A DNA stretch of 15,429 bases from an uncultured Lachnospiraceae bacterium (GTDB taxonomy: Bacteria; Bacillota; Clostridia; Lachnospirales; Lachnospiraceae). The stretch spans positions 1 through 15,429 of the forward strand of contig CAJUII010000074.1 in assembly GCA_910586405.1 (NCBI GenBank), in the 5' to 3' direction. Positions 14,994 to 15,429 of this stretch are shown here, one piece after another. Made by a program: the position numbers and the translations under genes. A model generated the notes under the pieces. It did no database searches. It had not been told where the DNA came from and saw only the letters and a list, made by a program, of their open reading frames with translations. The stretch's first letter is position 1. Every line of letters starts with the position of its first letter.

Positions 14994-15429
14994 TCTCGTC
15001 CTCCAAAAAGTCGTATATTCCCGATAATACAAACTTATTCTGGTTTCTAATCGGATTATCTGTTCTTAACAATTTCCCGGAAACTTTTGTGAGTGTCGTA
15101 TTTTCGTCCTCCTTAAATTTATAAATCGGATTTAATACAACCTGCCCGTCCTTATATTCAAGCACTTCACAAATCTCCATTACTTTTCTCGTAAAGTCTC
15201 TTAATCGTGACAAATGTACGATATAGTCCACGGCTGATGCAATCTGCATTCTGATTGCCTCCAAAGGAAGATCTGCGCTGCCGGTGAGCACCATCGTTTC
15301 CAGACGGCTGATCATACCATTGGGCGAGTTGGCATGTCCTGTTGACAGACTCCCATCATGACCAGTGTTCATCGCCTGGAGCATGTCGAGCGCCTCCTCA
15401 CCACGAACCTCACCGACGATAATCCGATC
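14968..15429 (-). CDS. CpaF/TadA-type secretion ATPase, C-terminal part, runs off right edge
   Basis: The last 153 residues of a hexameric ATPase that powers Tad pilus assembly, on the cytoplasmic face. The open frame reaches the window edge, so the first in-frame ATG at 15384 is internal. The edge reads DRIIVGEVRGEEALDMLQAM (Walker B region), followed at once by NTGHDGSLSTGHANSPNGMI and RLETMV, the His-box of the VirB11/CpaF family. The Walker A part lies off the window. The last about 60 residues are less conserved and highly charged. It overlaps the TadB start by 26 nt. The operon promoter and any TadZ or upstream genes lie beyond the right edge. Confidence 0.95.
   Translation of the reverse strand, partial: DRIIVGEVRGEEALDMLQAMNTGHDGSLSTGHANSPNGMISRLETMVLTGSADLPLEAIRMQIASAVDYIVHLSRLRDFTRKVMEICEVLEYKDGQVVLNPIYKFKEDENTTLTKVSGKLLRTDNPIRNQNKFVLSGIYDFLEDENDKRKDKD
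15000..15004 (-). promoter_or_regulatory. Ribosome binding site fixing the TadB-like start
   Basis: GGAGG on the minus strand, 6 nt before the ATG at 14991-14993, inside the 3' end of the ATPase gene. Confidence 0.72.

Overview
The window looks like chromosomal DNA of a Gram-positive Clostridia-type bacterium, most probably a Lachnospiraceae-like Bacillota. The evidence is strong AGGAGG-type ribosome binding sites, moderate to low GC, a DUF5702-type protein next to Tad/Flp secretion genes, an FHA/PP2C/Ser-Thr kinase set, and a class B penicillin-binding protein. Nearly everything lies on the minus strand and is read from right to left. One gene (4238-4726) is on the plus strand.

Right to left: 15429-8151 is a compact Tad (Flp-type) pilus/secretion operon whose start lies off the right edge. 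It holds the C-terminal end of a CpaF/TadA ATPase, TadB-like and TadC-like inner-membrane platform proteins, a small Flp1-like pilin candidate, a TadE-like pseudopilin, a large DUF5702-type TadG-like protein, a second TadE-like pseudopilin and an A24 prepilin peptidase. The same run continues without gaps into a membrane-anchored TPR/WG-repeat protein (8138-6822), a DUF6382-like protein with a C-terminal FHA domain (6810-5482) and a PP2C phosphatase (5474-4743). Most junctions are overlaps or gaps of about 10-50 nt with a good Shine-Dalgarno sequence, so this is probably one transcription unit. For four genes the longest open frame begins at an unlikely upstream codon, and a ribosome binding site points to a shorter start.

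A plus-strand gene (4238-4726) converges on the phosphatase. It encodes only the cysteine-rich N-terminal half of a prepilin peptidase, and the A24 gene in the operon encodes only the protease half, so the peptidase appears split into two polypeptides on opposite strands. Divergent from it, a 59-residue membrane protein overlaps the start of a 1014-residue Ser/Thr kinase. That kinase has a TQ-rich acidic insertion in its kinase domain, one transmembrane helix and a large beta-propeller-like C-terminal region. A strong hairpin follows the kinase.

The left end (719-1) is the N-terminal part of a class B PBP (PBP2/FtsI-like). It has its own near-consensus promoter, overlapped by one of two palindromes that closely resemble BlaI/MecI operators. 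This suggests beta-lactam or cell-wall-stress control of this PBP.

Taken together, the window couples a pilus/secretion machine to a kinase-phosphatase-FHA phospho-threonine circuit with an apparent external sensor, next to an apparently inducible cell-wall synthase. The families are recognised from sequence alone. The functional coupling is inference.
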